Part shown: positions 25,402 through 34,400 of the stretch, in pieces
Position numbering within the stretch: position 1 is the first letter of the stretch
How the letters are laid out: each line of letters starts with the position of its first letter
Origin: Arenimonas composti TR7-09 = DSM 18010
GTDB lineage: Bacteria > Pseudomonadota > Gammaproteobacteria > Xanthomonadales > Xanthomonadaceae
Direction of reading: 5' to 3'
DNA length: 64,000 nt
Assembly (NCBI RefSeq): GCF_000426365.1
Contig: NZ_AUFF01000001.1
Span: 682,001-746,000 of the forward strand
Notes under the pieces: generated by a model
What the model saw: the letters and a program-made list of their open reading frames with translations, nothing else
Databases searched by the model: none
What the model was told of the DNA's origin: nothing
Program-made: the position numbers and the translations under genes

Positions 25402-27902
25402 ACGCCGCACCGCCCGCCGACGATCCGCGCCTGGCCGAGCTGCACCGGGTCTGGGCCAACGCCCCCGGCCTGCGCGGCCAGCTCACCGCGGTGAACCACT
25501 CGACGATCGCGATGCGCTACATCGTCACCGGCTTCGCCTTCCTGCTGGTCGGCGGCCTGCTGTCGATGTTCATCCGCCTGCAGCTGGCGTGGTTCGGCAA
25601 TGAGGTGCTGGATCCGGACCGCTACAACCAGTTCGTGACGATGCACGGCACCACGATGATGTTCCTGTTCGCGGTGCCGATCATGGAAGGCTTCGCGATG
25701 TACCTGCTGCCGAAGATGCTCGGCGCGCGCGACCTGCCCTACCCGCGCCTCTCGGCCTTCGGCTACTGGTGCTATTTGTTCGGCGGCCTGTTCCTGTACG
25801 CCAGTTTCCTGTTCGGCGGCGCCCCCGATGGCGGCTGGTTCATGTACGTGCCGCTGACCGATACCGCGTATTCGCCGGGCCCGGGCACCGACTTCTGGCT
25901 GCTCGGCGTCACCTTCGCCGAGATCGCCGCGGTGGCCGCAGCGGTCGAACTCATCGTCGCGGTGCTGATCACCCGTGCGCCGGGTATGGACATCGCGCGG
26001 CTGCCGCTGTTCGCCTGGGCGGTGCTGGTCACCGCCTTCATGATCGCCTTCGGCTTCCCGCCGCTGATCCTCGCCAGCGTGCTGCTGGAGCTGCAGCGGG
26101 CCTTCGACTTCGTGTTCTTCCGGCCGGAACTCGGCGGCGACCCCCTGCTGTGGCAGCACCTGTTCTGGCTGTTCGGCCATCCCGAGGTCTACATCATCTT
26201 CCTGCCGGCGGCGGGGGTGGTGTCGATGGTAGTGCCGGCCTTCGCGCGCCGGCCGGTGGTCGGCTACACCTGGATCGTGCTGGCGCTGATCTCGGTCGGC
26301 TTCCTGAGTTTCGGGCTGTGGGTGCACCACATGTTCACCGTCGGCATCCCGCTGCTGGCGCTGAGCTTCTTCAGCGCCGCCAGCATGATGGTCGCGGTAC
26401 CCACGGGCATCCAGGTCTTCGCATGGCTGGCGACGCTGTGGGCCGGCCGGCCGTGGCTGAAGCTGCCGCTGCTGTACATCACCGGTTTCTTCGGCGTGTT
26501 CGTGATCGGCGGCCTGACCGGGGTGATGCTCGCCTTCGTGCCGTTCGACTGGCAGGCGCACGACACCCATTTCGTCGTCGCGCACCTGCATTACGTGCTG
26601 ATCGGCGGGCTGATGTTCCCGCTGCTGGCCGGGCTGTACTACTGGCTGCCGCTGGTGAGCGGACGCCTGCCTTCGGAATCACTGGGGCGCACCGGCTTCT
26701 GGCTGCTGCTGATCGGCTTCAACCTGACCTTCCTGCCGATGCACTTCACCGGCCTGGCGGGCATGCCGCGGCGGGCCTACACGTATTCCGAAGCCCTCGG
26801 CGTGCACTGGCTCAACCTGCTGTCGACGGCGGCGGGTTTCGTGATGGCGGTGGCCTTCGTGGCGATCGCGCTCGATGTCGCGCTGGCCTTTCGCCATGGG
26901 CGCCGCACCGGGCGCGACCCCTGGAACGGCGGCACCCTGGAATGGGCGTTGCCGACGCCGGTGCCGATGTTCAACTTCGCCTCGATCCCGGACGTCGGGG
27001 ATCGTTATCCGCTGTGGCACCGGCCCGGACTCGCCGGGGAATCGATGCGGCCCGGCGGACTGCTCGGCGAAGTCCACGACGGCCGCCGCGAGATCCTCGG
27101 CAGCAGCCTTCTCGATGCCAGACCCGAGCAGGTGATCCGGGTTTCGGGGTCGAGCTGGCTGCCGCTGCTGGCGGCGCTGACGATCGCGGTGCTGCTGTCG
27201 GCCTTCATCGCGAAGGCCTACGTGCTTGCGGCGCTGGTCCTGTTGCCGCTGGTGGCGCTGTTCGTGGCCTGGGCCTGGACGACCGGCGACCGCACGGCGC
27301 CGGTGTCGCTGCGCGCCGGGCCGGGCCTCGAACTGCCGAGCCAGTACGCGGCGCGCAACGCGCCGGGCTGGTGGGCGCTGGTGATCGTGCTGCTGTTCGA
27401 CGGCGCGCTGTTCGCGGCGCTGGTCTTCGCCTATTTCTACCTGTGGCTGGGCAGCCCGGTGTGGCCGCCGGACGGCGCCGTCCCGGGCGCGACGATGCCC
27501 CTGCTCGCCGCCGGGCTGCTCGCGCTCGGTTGGCCGGTATCGGCCTGGGCGCAGCGGCGCCTCGACGAAGCGCGCAATCCCTCGATGCGGCATGCGTTGC
27601 TGGGCGCGACGGTCGCCGGCGTTGCCGCGACCGCGCTGCACCTGCTGACGCTGGCGACCTCGCTGCAGGCGCCACAGGTGCACGCCTATCCGGCCGTCGT
27701 CTGGACGCTCGCCGGCTTCAACGCGCTGCACGTCGCGATCGGCGCCCTGATGCTGCTGTTCGTGGTAGCACGTTCGTGGTCCGGCTACGTCGCCGCGACG
27801 CGTCCGCTGGAGTTGCGGGTCGCCGCCGGCTTCTGGCGCTACACGATCGTGCAGGGCCTGGTGATGCTGGCGGTGATCCATCTGTTCCCGAGGGCGCTGT
27901 GA
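25398..27902 (+). CDS. Cytochrome c oxidase subunits I and III fused
   Basis: An 834-residue fusion. Residues 1 to about 580 are subunit I: low-spin haem ligand H83 (TMHGTTMMF), CuB ligand H261 with the cross-linking Y265 (GHPEVY), H310 and H311 (VHHMF), and H396 and H398 (VAHLHYV). A linker with two membrane helices follows near residues 590-630. From about 650 (NAPGWWALVIVLLFDGALFAA) to the end is subunit III, with five or so helices and FWRYTIVQGLVMLAVIHLFP as last helix. GTG at 25398 overlaps the subunit II stop. Such fusions are known in caa3-type oxidases. Its end lies inside a 38-bp tandem duplication. Confidence 0.93.
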   Translation: MNAAPPADDPRLAELHRVWANAPGLRGQLTAVNHSTIAMRYIVTGFAFLLVGGLLSMFIRLQLAWFGNEVLDPDRYNQFVTMHGTTMMFLFAVPIMEGFAMYLLPKMLGARDLPYPRLSAFGYWCYLFGGLFLYASFLFGGAPDGGWFMYVPLTDTAYSPGPGTDFWLLGVTFAEIAAVAAAVELIVAVLITRAPGMDIARLPLFAWAVLVTAFMIAFGFPPLILASVLLELQRAFDFVFFRPELGGDPLLWQHLFWLFGHPEVYIIFLPAAGVVSMVVPAFARRPVVGYTWIVLALISVGFLSFGLWVHHMFTVGIPLLALSFFSAASMMVAVPTGIQVFAWLATLWAGRPWLKLPLLYITGFFGVFVIGGLTGVMLAFVPFDWQAHDTHFVVAHLHYVLIGGLMFPLLAGLYYWLPLVSGRLPSESLGRTGFWLLLIGFNLTFLPMHFTGLAGMPRRAYTYSEALGVHWLNLLSTAAGFVMAVAFVAIALDVALAFRHGRRTGRDPWNGGTLEWALPTPVPMFNFASIPDVGDRYPLWHRPGLAGESMRPGGLLGEVHDGRREILGSSLLDARPEQVIRVSGSSWLPLLAALTIAVLLSAFIAKAYVLAALVLLPLVALFVAWAWTTGDRTAPVSLRAGPGLELPSQYAARNAPGWWALVIVLLFDGALFAALVFAYFYLWLGSPVWPPDGAVPGATMPLLAAGLLALGWPVSAWAQRRLDEARNPSMRHALLGATVAGVAATALHLLTLATSLQAPQVHAYPAVVWTLAGFNALHVAIGALMLLFVVARSWSGYVAATRPLELRVAAGFWRYTIVQGLVMLAVIHLFPRAL

Positions 27903-27947
27903 TGCTGGCGGTGATCCATCTGTTCCCGAGGGCGCTGTGATGCTGGC
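27861..27947 (+). repeat. Exact 38-bp tandem duplication at the end of the fused oxidase gene
   Basis: The unit from 27861 to 27898 is repeated exactly at 27899-27936, and its first 11 bases occur again at 27937-27947. Copy one encodes the last residues and, at the junction, the TGA stop of the fused oxidase gene. Copy two is untranslated in that frame and separates the stop from the next start. Confidence 0.95.
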
Positions 27948-28344
27948 CGCGATCGGTCCGCGCCGGCTGCTCGGCATCGCCGCGCCGATGGCGCTGTGGG
28001 CGCTGCATTTCGTCACCGTCTATTCGCTGGCCGGGCTCGCCTGCGCGCGCGGCTGGGACCGGCGCGCCGCACTCGGGTTGCCACTGGTGTCGTGGTGGAT
28101 GCTGCTGGCGACGGTGCTCGCCCTGTTGTTGATCGCGCTGCTCGGTCTGCGCGCGCATCGCCGCTGGCGTCGGGCGATCGCGGCGGCACCGGCCGCCAGC
28201 TCCGTCGACGCGGACGCGGATGTCGCCCGCCGCCATCGCTTCAGCGCCGCCGCGACTGCTCTGGTGGCCTTGCTTGCCGCAGTCGCCGTGCTGTTCACAG
28301 CGGTGCCGGTGGCGCTGCTGCCGCTGTGCGCGGGGCCGGGCTGA
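27940..28344 (+). CDS. Small membrane protein in oxidase cluster, unknown function
   Basis: A 134-residue protein with three to four hydrophobic segments (LLGIAAPMALWALHFVTVYSLAG, WWMLLATVLALLLIALLGL, ATALVALLAAVAVLFTAVPVALL) and an arginine-rich middle. I do not recognise a family. ATG at 27940 or GTG at 27937 are both possible. Its stop overlaps the next start (TGATG). Its place between the oxidase and DUF2231-like genes suggests an accessory or assembly role for the oxidase. Confidence 0.7.
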   Translation: MLAAIGPRRLLGIAAPMALWALHFVTVYSLAGLACARGWDRRAALGLPLVSWWMLLATVLALLLIALLGLRAHRRWRRAIAAAPAASSVDADADVARRHRFSAAATALVALLAAVAVLFTAVPVALLPLCAGPG

Positions 28345-28877
28345 TGCGCCGCGAACTGCGCCAGCCACGCTCGGGCCAGACCGCGCACACGGTCGCCAGC
28401 AGGGTGGCCGTGTTCAAGCACCCGATCCACCCAATGCTGGTGGTGTTCCCGGTCGCCTTCCTGAGCACGCCGCTGCTGACCGATCTGCTCTTCCTGTGGC
28501 TGCAACAGCCGTACTGGGCGGTCACGTCCTACTGGCTGGTCGTCGGTGGTCTGGCGATGGGCCTGTTCGCGGCGTGTTTCGGCATCGCCGACATGTTCCT
28601 GCTGCGCAGCGTGCGCCGGCACGTGTCGGCGTGGAATCACTTCATCGCCGGGGTGATGCTGCTGGCGCTGGCGGCTGCCGGTGTCTGGTGGCGGCACGGC
28701 GATCCGCTCGCGGCGGTCTGGCCCTTCGGCCTGCTGCTGGCGGCGGTGACCGCGGGTATGACCTTCGTGACCGGCTGGCTGGGCGGCACGCTCAGCTTCC
28801 GTCACGGCGTCGGCGTCTACGGCGAGGGCGATCCGGCCGAGGACGCCGGCGACGATTCGGAGCCGGCCGGCGAATGA
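28344..28877 (+). CDS. DUF2231-like membrane protein
   Basis: A 177-residue protein with four membrane helices and the DUF2231 opening KHPIHPMLVVFPVAF. GIADMF and the WLGGTLSFRHGVGVY region near the end are also typical. Function is unknown; the family often lies next to haem-copper oxidase or cytochrome genes. The acidic tail (EGDPAEDAGDDSEPAGE) is encoded in a 61-bp stretch that overlaps, antisense, the end of the next gene. Confidence 0.85.
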   Translation: MRRELRQPRSGQTAHTVASRVAVFKHPIHPMLVVFPVAFLSTPLLTDLLFLWLQQPYWAVTSYWLVVGGLAMGLFAACFGIADMFLLRSVRRHVSAWNHFIAGVMLLALAAAGVWWRHGDPLAAVWPFGLLLAAVTAGMTFVTGWLGGTLSFRHGVGVYGEGDPAEDAGDDSEPAGE

Positions 28878-29341
28878 AGCGCGAACGCATCCTCCAGCAC
28901 CGGCTTCGCGCCCGTGAGCGCCGCGAGCGCGAGCAGCAGCACGAGCGGCGCCGCGCCGAGCAGGCGGTGCATCCACGCATGCCGGCGGCGGCCACCGTGG
29001 CCGAGCGCGTACAGGGTGAGGCCGAACTGCAGGTGCACCAGCACGGCCGCCGCGACCAGCACCAGCTTCAGCACCAGCCAGGCACCACCCGGCGGGCCGA
29101 GCGCGATCAGGGCGATCCCGGCGGCGATCGTCGCCACCGCCGCCGGCGTCATCAGCCGGAAGTAGAGCGTGTTCGCGGCGATGTTGAAGAAGGCCGCGTC
29201 GCTGTCGGCCTCGTCGCGGTCGCGGGCGATGAACAGCCGCGGCAGCAGGAACAGCCCGGCGAACCAGACCGTCATCGCGGCGATGTGGAAGCTGACCAGC
29301 CAGAAACCCACGGTGCTCTCCCGCAGCGTCGTCGCCGGCAT
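28817..29341 (-). CDS. CopD/HemJ-like membrane protein
   Basis: A 174-residue protein with four hydrophobic helices. FHIAAMTVWFAGLFLLPRLF near the start matches the HemJ/CopD pattern (histidine in the first helix, then AGLFxLPRLF), and RLMTPAAVATIAAGIALIA and LVLKLVLVAAAVLVHLQFG follow it. It may bind haem or be an assembly factor; true protoporphyrinogen oxidase activity is not shown. It is on the opposite strand within an otherwise plus-strand oxidase cluster. Its end overlaps the DUF2231 gene and its start is only 15 bp from the ctaG start. Confidence 0.75.
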   Translation of the reverse strand: MPATTLRESTVGFWLVSFHIAAMTVWFAGLFLLPRLFIARDRDEADSDAAFFNIAANTLYFRLMTPAAVATIAAGIALIALGPPGGAWLVLKLVLVAAAVLVHLQFGLTLYALGHGGRRRHAWMHRLLGAAPLVLLLALAALTGAKPVLEDAFALHSPAGSESSPASSAGSPSP

Positions 29342-29356
29342 GCTGCGCGGCCGGGC

Positions 29357-30268
29357 GTGCGCGCGGTGTCGTGGCCGGTGCTGCTGGCCGCCTTCGGCAG
29401 CGGCCACGAAGCCACGGCGCATTCGGCGGAGGGCCATGTGCATCCGCCGGCCGGGCTCGAGGATGCATGGTCGCTGTCTCCGTGGCTGCTCGTGCCGATG
29501 GCGGCCTTCGTGCTGCTGTGGCTGCTCGGACGCTGGCGCGGGCCGCGGCGGCCGTCGGGCGCCGGGACGAGGCTCGGCGGTGACCTCGCCTTCGCGGCCG
29601 CGGTCGCGACCTTGTTCGCGGCGACCCTCTGGCCGCTCGACGCCTACGGCGAATGGTCGCTTGCCGCGCACATGGGCCAGCACATGCTGCTGCTGGCGCT
29701 GGCGCCGCCGCTGCTGCTGGCGGCGCGGCCGCTGGCGACGGTCGCGCAGGCGCTGCCGGCGCATGTTGCGCAGCGCCTCACCGCTACCCTCGGACGCCCG
29801 CTCGAGGCCGCGGCCCGCGCGCTGCCGGCGGCGACGGCGGCCCATCTCGGCGTGATGCTGGTCTGGCATGCGCCGCTCGCGTTGCGCGCCGCCCTGGCCA
29901 GCGATCCGGTGCACTGGGCGATGCATGCCAGCTTCCTGCTCGCCGGCCTGTGGTTCTGGGCCGCCGTCGCGCACATCGTGCGCGCCCGTGGCAGCGGCCT
30001 CGCCGGCGCGCTCGCGGCACTGGTCACGGTGATGATGGTGATGGGACTGATGGGTGGCGTGTTCGTGTTCGCCAACCGGGTGCTGTACCCGGTCTACGTT
30101 GACCGGGCGCCTCAGCTCGGCCTCGATCCGCTGTGGGACCAGGCGCTGGCGGGGCTGATCATGTGGGTGCCGGCGTGCCTGCCGTACCTCGTCGGGGCGC
30201 TGTGGCTGGCGGCACTCGGCATCCGGCGCACCGGCCGCCGTCGCCCGCGCCGAATCGTCCTGCCTTGA
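29357..30268 (+). CDS. ctaG: Cytochrome c oxidase assembly factor, CtaG-like
   Basis: A protein of about 303 residues: N-terminal hydrophobic stretch, then a histidine-containing periplasmic part (GHEATAHSAEGHVHPP), then about seven membrane helices. The caa3-CtaG motifs are visible: SLAAHMGQHMLLLALAPPLLLAARP and VHWAMHASFLLAGLWFWAA in part, then MGGVFVFANRVLYPVY. The family helps insert copper into alternative oxidases. No ATG precedes the domain, so GTG 29357 (or 29366) is assumed. It is the last oxidase-linked gene of this cluster. Confidence 0.85.
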   Translation: MRAVSWPVLLAAFGSGHEATAHSAEGHVHPPAGLEDAWSLSPWLLVPMAAFVLLWLLGRWRGPRRPSGAGTRLGGDLAFAAAVATLFAATLWPLDAYGEWSLAAHMGQHMLLLALAPPLLLAARPLATVAQALPAHVAQRLTATLGRPLEAAARALPAATAAHLGVMLVWHAPLALRAALASDPVHWAMHASFLLAGLWFWAAVAHIVRARGSGLAGALAALVTVMMVMGLMGGVFVFANRVLYPVYVDRAPQLGLDPLWDQALAGLIMWVPACLPYLVGALWLAALGIRRTGRRRPRRIVLP

Positions 30269-30284
30269 CCAGACACCGGTGGGA

Positions 30285-31481
30285 TCAGGACGCGTCTGGA
30301 GCCGGAAGGACCGGTTCCAGCATTTCCTGTTCGAGCAGCATCGGCTGTCGCCGGAGTGAGGTGCTGACCTCTTCCCACCCGGCGCGGGCTGCCCAGCGGC
30401 AGAGCCGTTCCAGCTCCGCCGGATTCGGCGTGGCGGCGTCCGAACGGACGGCGGGCGGCAGCTGGTCCGGAGACATCAGCCACGGGCGCAGCCCGTACCC
30501 GGCCTCGGCGGCGGTCGCCGCCAGCGTCGCCGCGATGCGGAAGCCGCCCTCGTCGATGTCGCCCCAGTGGAAGACGCGGGCCGTCGGATCGATCCCTGCG
30601 AGTACCCGCCTGTAGGCGGCACGCCATGCCGGCGACGGCATGCCGCCGGTGTAAAGCAGCAGCACATTTCCCGCATCGGCGGACTGCGCGGCGTCGTGGA
30701 AGCTCGCCAGATTCTCGATGCTGAGCACGCAGCGCACCCCGGTCGCGAGTCCGCGCAGCTGCTCCACCGGAAGGCCGATGAAGGGCCTAACCAGGGGCAG
30801 GGCCATCCCCGCCACGTCGGCCTCGCCCGTGCCGGCGACGAGGAAGGGCTGTGGCTCGCGCCTGAGCCCGAGCATCGCCCACACCTCGACATCCGGCAGC
30901 GGCCCCGCAGCGAGTTCGCCGGTCGCGATCAGCTCGAGCCAGCGGGTCAGCTTCTCCAGGCGCTTGCTGTCGCCGAACAGGCGGGTACTTTCGCGCCGCA
31001 ACACCCGTTCGTAGGCGTGGTCTTCCCGGCGCGCGGCCACCGCCTTCGCTGCATCGCGCAGATCCGCCGCGGCCTCGGGTCCAGCGCCGCGGACCTTGCC
31101 GCCGTCACGCCAGCGCGAGAGCACCTCCTCCACTACCGGAAACCGATCCCGCCAGTCCACGAGCAGGGCTTGCGCCGCGGCGATCCGGTCTTCCAGCAGT
31201 TCGACGCCGACGGCGGCGGCCAGCGCCGCCGCATCGACCACCATCAGGCGCACCAGCCGCGAGCCGTCTCCGGCATTCACGTCACGCTCGGCACGCAAGG
31301 CACCCATGCGCTCGGCGAGCGCGATCCGGGCGTGGAAGTGTTCGAGCGCGGCGAGCGTCCGCAGGCCGGTGTATTCCTCGACCTTGGCCATGTTCATCGA
31401 CACCGGCCGCGGATCGCCACGCCGCCGTGCGCTCTCGGCGCGGCGAAGCAGGCGGCGGAGCACGGCGTCGACGCCGCTCAC
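30285..31481 (-). CDS. jetD: Wadjet protein JetD (TOPRIM-fold nuclease subunit)
   Basis: A 398-residue protein with an N-terminal helical DUF3322-like part and a C-terminal DUF2220/TOPRIM part. The metal-binding glutamate is E256 (LSIENLASF) and the DxD pair is D308/D310 (HWGDIDEGG). In studied Wadjet systems JetD cuts small circular DNA after the JetABC SMC complex has extruded it. GTG at 31481 overlaps the jetC stop (GTGA), so it is coupled to jetC. All key TOPRIM residues are present, so it should be active. It ends 16 bp from the convergent ctaG gene. Confidence 0.92.
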   Translation of the reverse strand: MSGVDAVLRRLLRRAESARRRGDPRPVSMNMAKVEEYTGLRTLAALEHFHARIALAERMGALRAERDVNAGDGSRLVRLMVVDAAALAAAVGVELLEDRIAAAQALLVDWRDRFPVVEEVLSRWRDGGKVRGAGPEAAADLRDAAKAVAARREDHAYERVLRRESTRLFGDSKRLEKLTRWLELIATGELAAGPLPDVEVWAMLGLRREPQPFLVAGTGEADVAGMALPLVRPFIGLPVEQLRGLATGVRCVLSIENLASFHDAAQSADAGNVLLLYTGGMPSPAWRAAYRRVLAGIDPTARVFHWGDIDEGGFRIAATLAATAAEAGYGLRPWLMSPDQLPPAVRSDAATPNPAELERLCRWAARAGWEEVSTSLRRQPMLLEQEMLEPVLPAPDAS

Positions 31482-34400
31482 ACCTGCGCCTCTCCCGCCG
31501 TGATGCGCGCGACCTCCGCCTCCAGCAACTCCGGATGCAGGTCGAACTGGTCGGACAGCAGCAGCGCCCGCGCCGCCGCGCCGACCTCGATGTGCTCGAC
31601 CTGCAGCAGGTCGCCGTCGCGGAACAGCTCGATGTAGCTGTCGAGAACGCCGGACAGCGTGCCCTGGGCGGTATCGGGCGCGGCCAGCAGCAGCTGCAGG
31701 CCGAGCGAGCGCAGGTAGTCGACGGTGGCACGGGCGTTCTGGGCGTCGATCTTGTCGCCGAACTCGTCGAGCAGGATCAGGCCGAGGCCGCCGCCGTTGG
31801 CCGCGGTCTTGCCGTAGGCCGCGGCGAGCGCGGCGCCGGCGATCACGTACAGCGGCGCACGATGCTCGCCACCGGAGCCGGAGCGCATGCGTTCGGACAG
31901 CGAGCCGATCACGCGATCGTCCTGGCGGATCTGCACCTCGAAATGGAAGAAGCGGCGGTAGTCGTCGAGCGCCGACACCGCGCCATGTTTCGCGGCGTCG
32001 TCCTCGATCAGTTCGCGGAAGGCGGCCGGGACCTCGCCGGCACTGCCGAACAGGCCGTCCTCGCCGTCGATCTCGGCGACGCGCCTGATGAAGCGGTAGA
32101 GCTCGGCGTATTCCGACGCGACCTCGAAGTGGAACTGGTAGCGCTCGTTGTTCGAGAACGCCGGGCTCGCCCGCAGCGTGCGGTTGAGCGTGGCGATCTG
32201 GTGCTTCAGGCGGCTGAAGTTGTCGAACAGCGCCGAGGCGACGCTGCTGCGGAAGGTTTCGGTCGCGGTCGCGTAGGCCTCGTCGGCCTCGCGCTGGTAG
32301 TTGGCCAGCTCGGACTCGCGCAGCTGCGCCAGCTCCTTCGCCAGCAGGCGGCGCGCCGCGCGCCAGTCGCCGGGGGCGAGATCGAGCTCGAGCACGTGAT
32401 CCCTGGCGTATTGCGCCAGCGCGCCCCAGGCCTGCGGCTTGAGGTTGTCGAGCTGGCGGTCGCTGTCCTTCGCACGCTCCTCGCAGCGCTCGGCGCGTTC
32501 CTTCAGCGTCGGCCACTTCGCATCCAGTTCCTCGCGCACGCGCTCGACCAGGTTGGGGTCGACGTCGGGATCGCGGAAGGCGTCCACCGCGTCGCGGGTG
32601 ACCCGTTCCTCCTGCTCGCGCAGGCCGGCCAGCAGTCGCTGCGCGTCGGCTTCCGCGCGTTCGTCCATCGCCACCTTGCCGATCAGCGCATCGCGGCGGG
32701 AGTCGCAGGTGGCCAGCTGTCCGGCGAGTTCGCGGACCTGCTCCGACGCGCGCAGCAGATCCGGGTCCTGCGCCGCCGCGCGGCTGTCGATCGCGTCCTG
32801 CCAGCGCCGCTGTACCTGGCGGTGGTCGACGATCCGGTCGTGCAGGTCCTGCGCGAGCTTCCCCGGTTCGGCGAGCAGGGCCAGGCCGCGGCGGCAGTTC
32901 TCGAGCTCGCGCAGTGCGGGTTCGAGGCGACGCAGCTCGTTCTCGGCAGCGGCGGCTTCCTCGTGCAGCACGCGCAGACGGGCACGGTTGTCGCTGGCGC
33001 CGATCTTCAGTTCGCTCGCCGCCGGCAGGCGCAGGCGCTCGATGCCGCCACCGCGGGCGAGCAGGCCGTCGCGGGTCAGGCCCTGGCGGCTGGCGATCAG
33101 CTCGGCCTCGGTGTCGACGCAGCGCAGCTCGCCGAGGCTGCGGCGCAGGAAGCCCAGCGCGTCGGCGTTCTCACCCTCGAGCAGGGCCGCGGCCGTGCCC
33201 GGCCGCGCCTCATCCGGTCCGCGGCGCGCCGCGCTCGCCAGCGCCAGCTTCACCCCATAGACGCTGCGGGCGCCGCCGAGCGAACGGTAGAGGCGCACCG
33301 CGCGCTCCTCGTCGGCCGGCGCGATCAGCAGGGCTTCGACATTGCTGCGCAGATAGGCCTCGATCGCGCCCTGCCAGGCGGCGTCGCGGACGCGCACGAG
33401 GTCGCAGACCGGCGTCGCCGCGATGCCCTCGTCGGCGAGGTAGGACGCCAGCCGCATCACGTCCGGATGCAGCTCCGCCTTGCCGGCGGCGATGCGCTTC
33501 TGGTTTTGCTGGGCGGCGGCGCGGCGGCGCTTCGCGTCCTCCACCTGGGTGTGCAGCGCACGCGCCTGCGCCTCGACCGCGGCGAGCAGCGGCTGCACCG
33601 CCGCGAGTTCGCGCTGCGCCTCGTCGAAGAGCGCGGCCGCTGGCCACGGCAGCGGCGCCTCGGCCGGCAGCGCCGCCAGCGTCTCGTGCCAGTGCTGCCA
33701 GGGCGCCATCGCCTGCGCGACGGCCGCCGCATCGATCGACGGCAGACCGAGTTTCGCCACCGCCGCGAGCTGTTCGCGCACCAGGCCGATGCCGCGCGTG
33801 AGCTCCCGGCGCAGACGCGCCAGTTCGCCGCGGTCGCGGCCGGCGAGTTCATCGATCTGCGCCTGCTCCCCGTAGCCGGCACTGCCCTGCAGTCGCGCCA
33901 GTGCCTGCGCATGCGCCTCGGCGAGCATCGTCCGTTCGCTGCTCGCTTCGACCAGCGCGCGGCGCGTCTCGCCGAGGCGGCGGCTCGCGGCCGCGCTTTC
34001 GTTCTCGGCCTGCTCGACCTGCTCCGACAGCAGGTCCCGCTGGTATTCCGCCGCCAGCGCCCGGCAACTGGCCGCACGCGCCGCCTGCTGGGCGATCTTG
34101 CCGTATTGCCCGTCGACGTCTTCGGCGGCGGCGATGCGCGCGACGACCTGCTCGATGCGCTCCTTCAGGCTGCGGAAGGTCTGCAGCAGGCCACGGAAAC
34201 GCGCGATGTCGGTCGGCCGGTCCTCGGCGACCAGGGTGCGCACGAACAGGTCGACATCCTCGACCCGCTGCAGGTTCAGCGCGTTCTGGAAAGCCTTGCG
34301 GTAGGCCGCGACATCCGGCTGGCCCGCCGGCGCGGCGCGCAGGCGCAGCAGCAGGTCCTTGAGGAAGCGTTCGCTGCCGGCATGCAGTTCCGGACCGCTG

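Noticed and set aside
27861-27947. Frameshift or pseudogene at the end of the fused oxidase gene
   Set aside because: The last helix of subunit III is complete and the stop is at the junction of the two copies; the duplication adds only untranslated sequence.
28817-29341. Artefact frame antisense to the oxidase operon
   Set aside because: Four clean membrane helices and the HemJ/CopD-like motif make it a real gene; no competing plus-strand gene covers 28880-29350.
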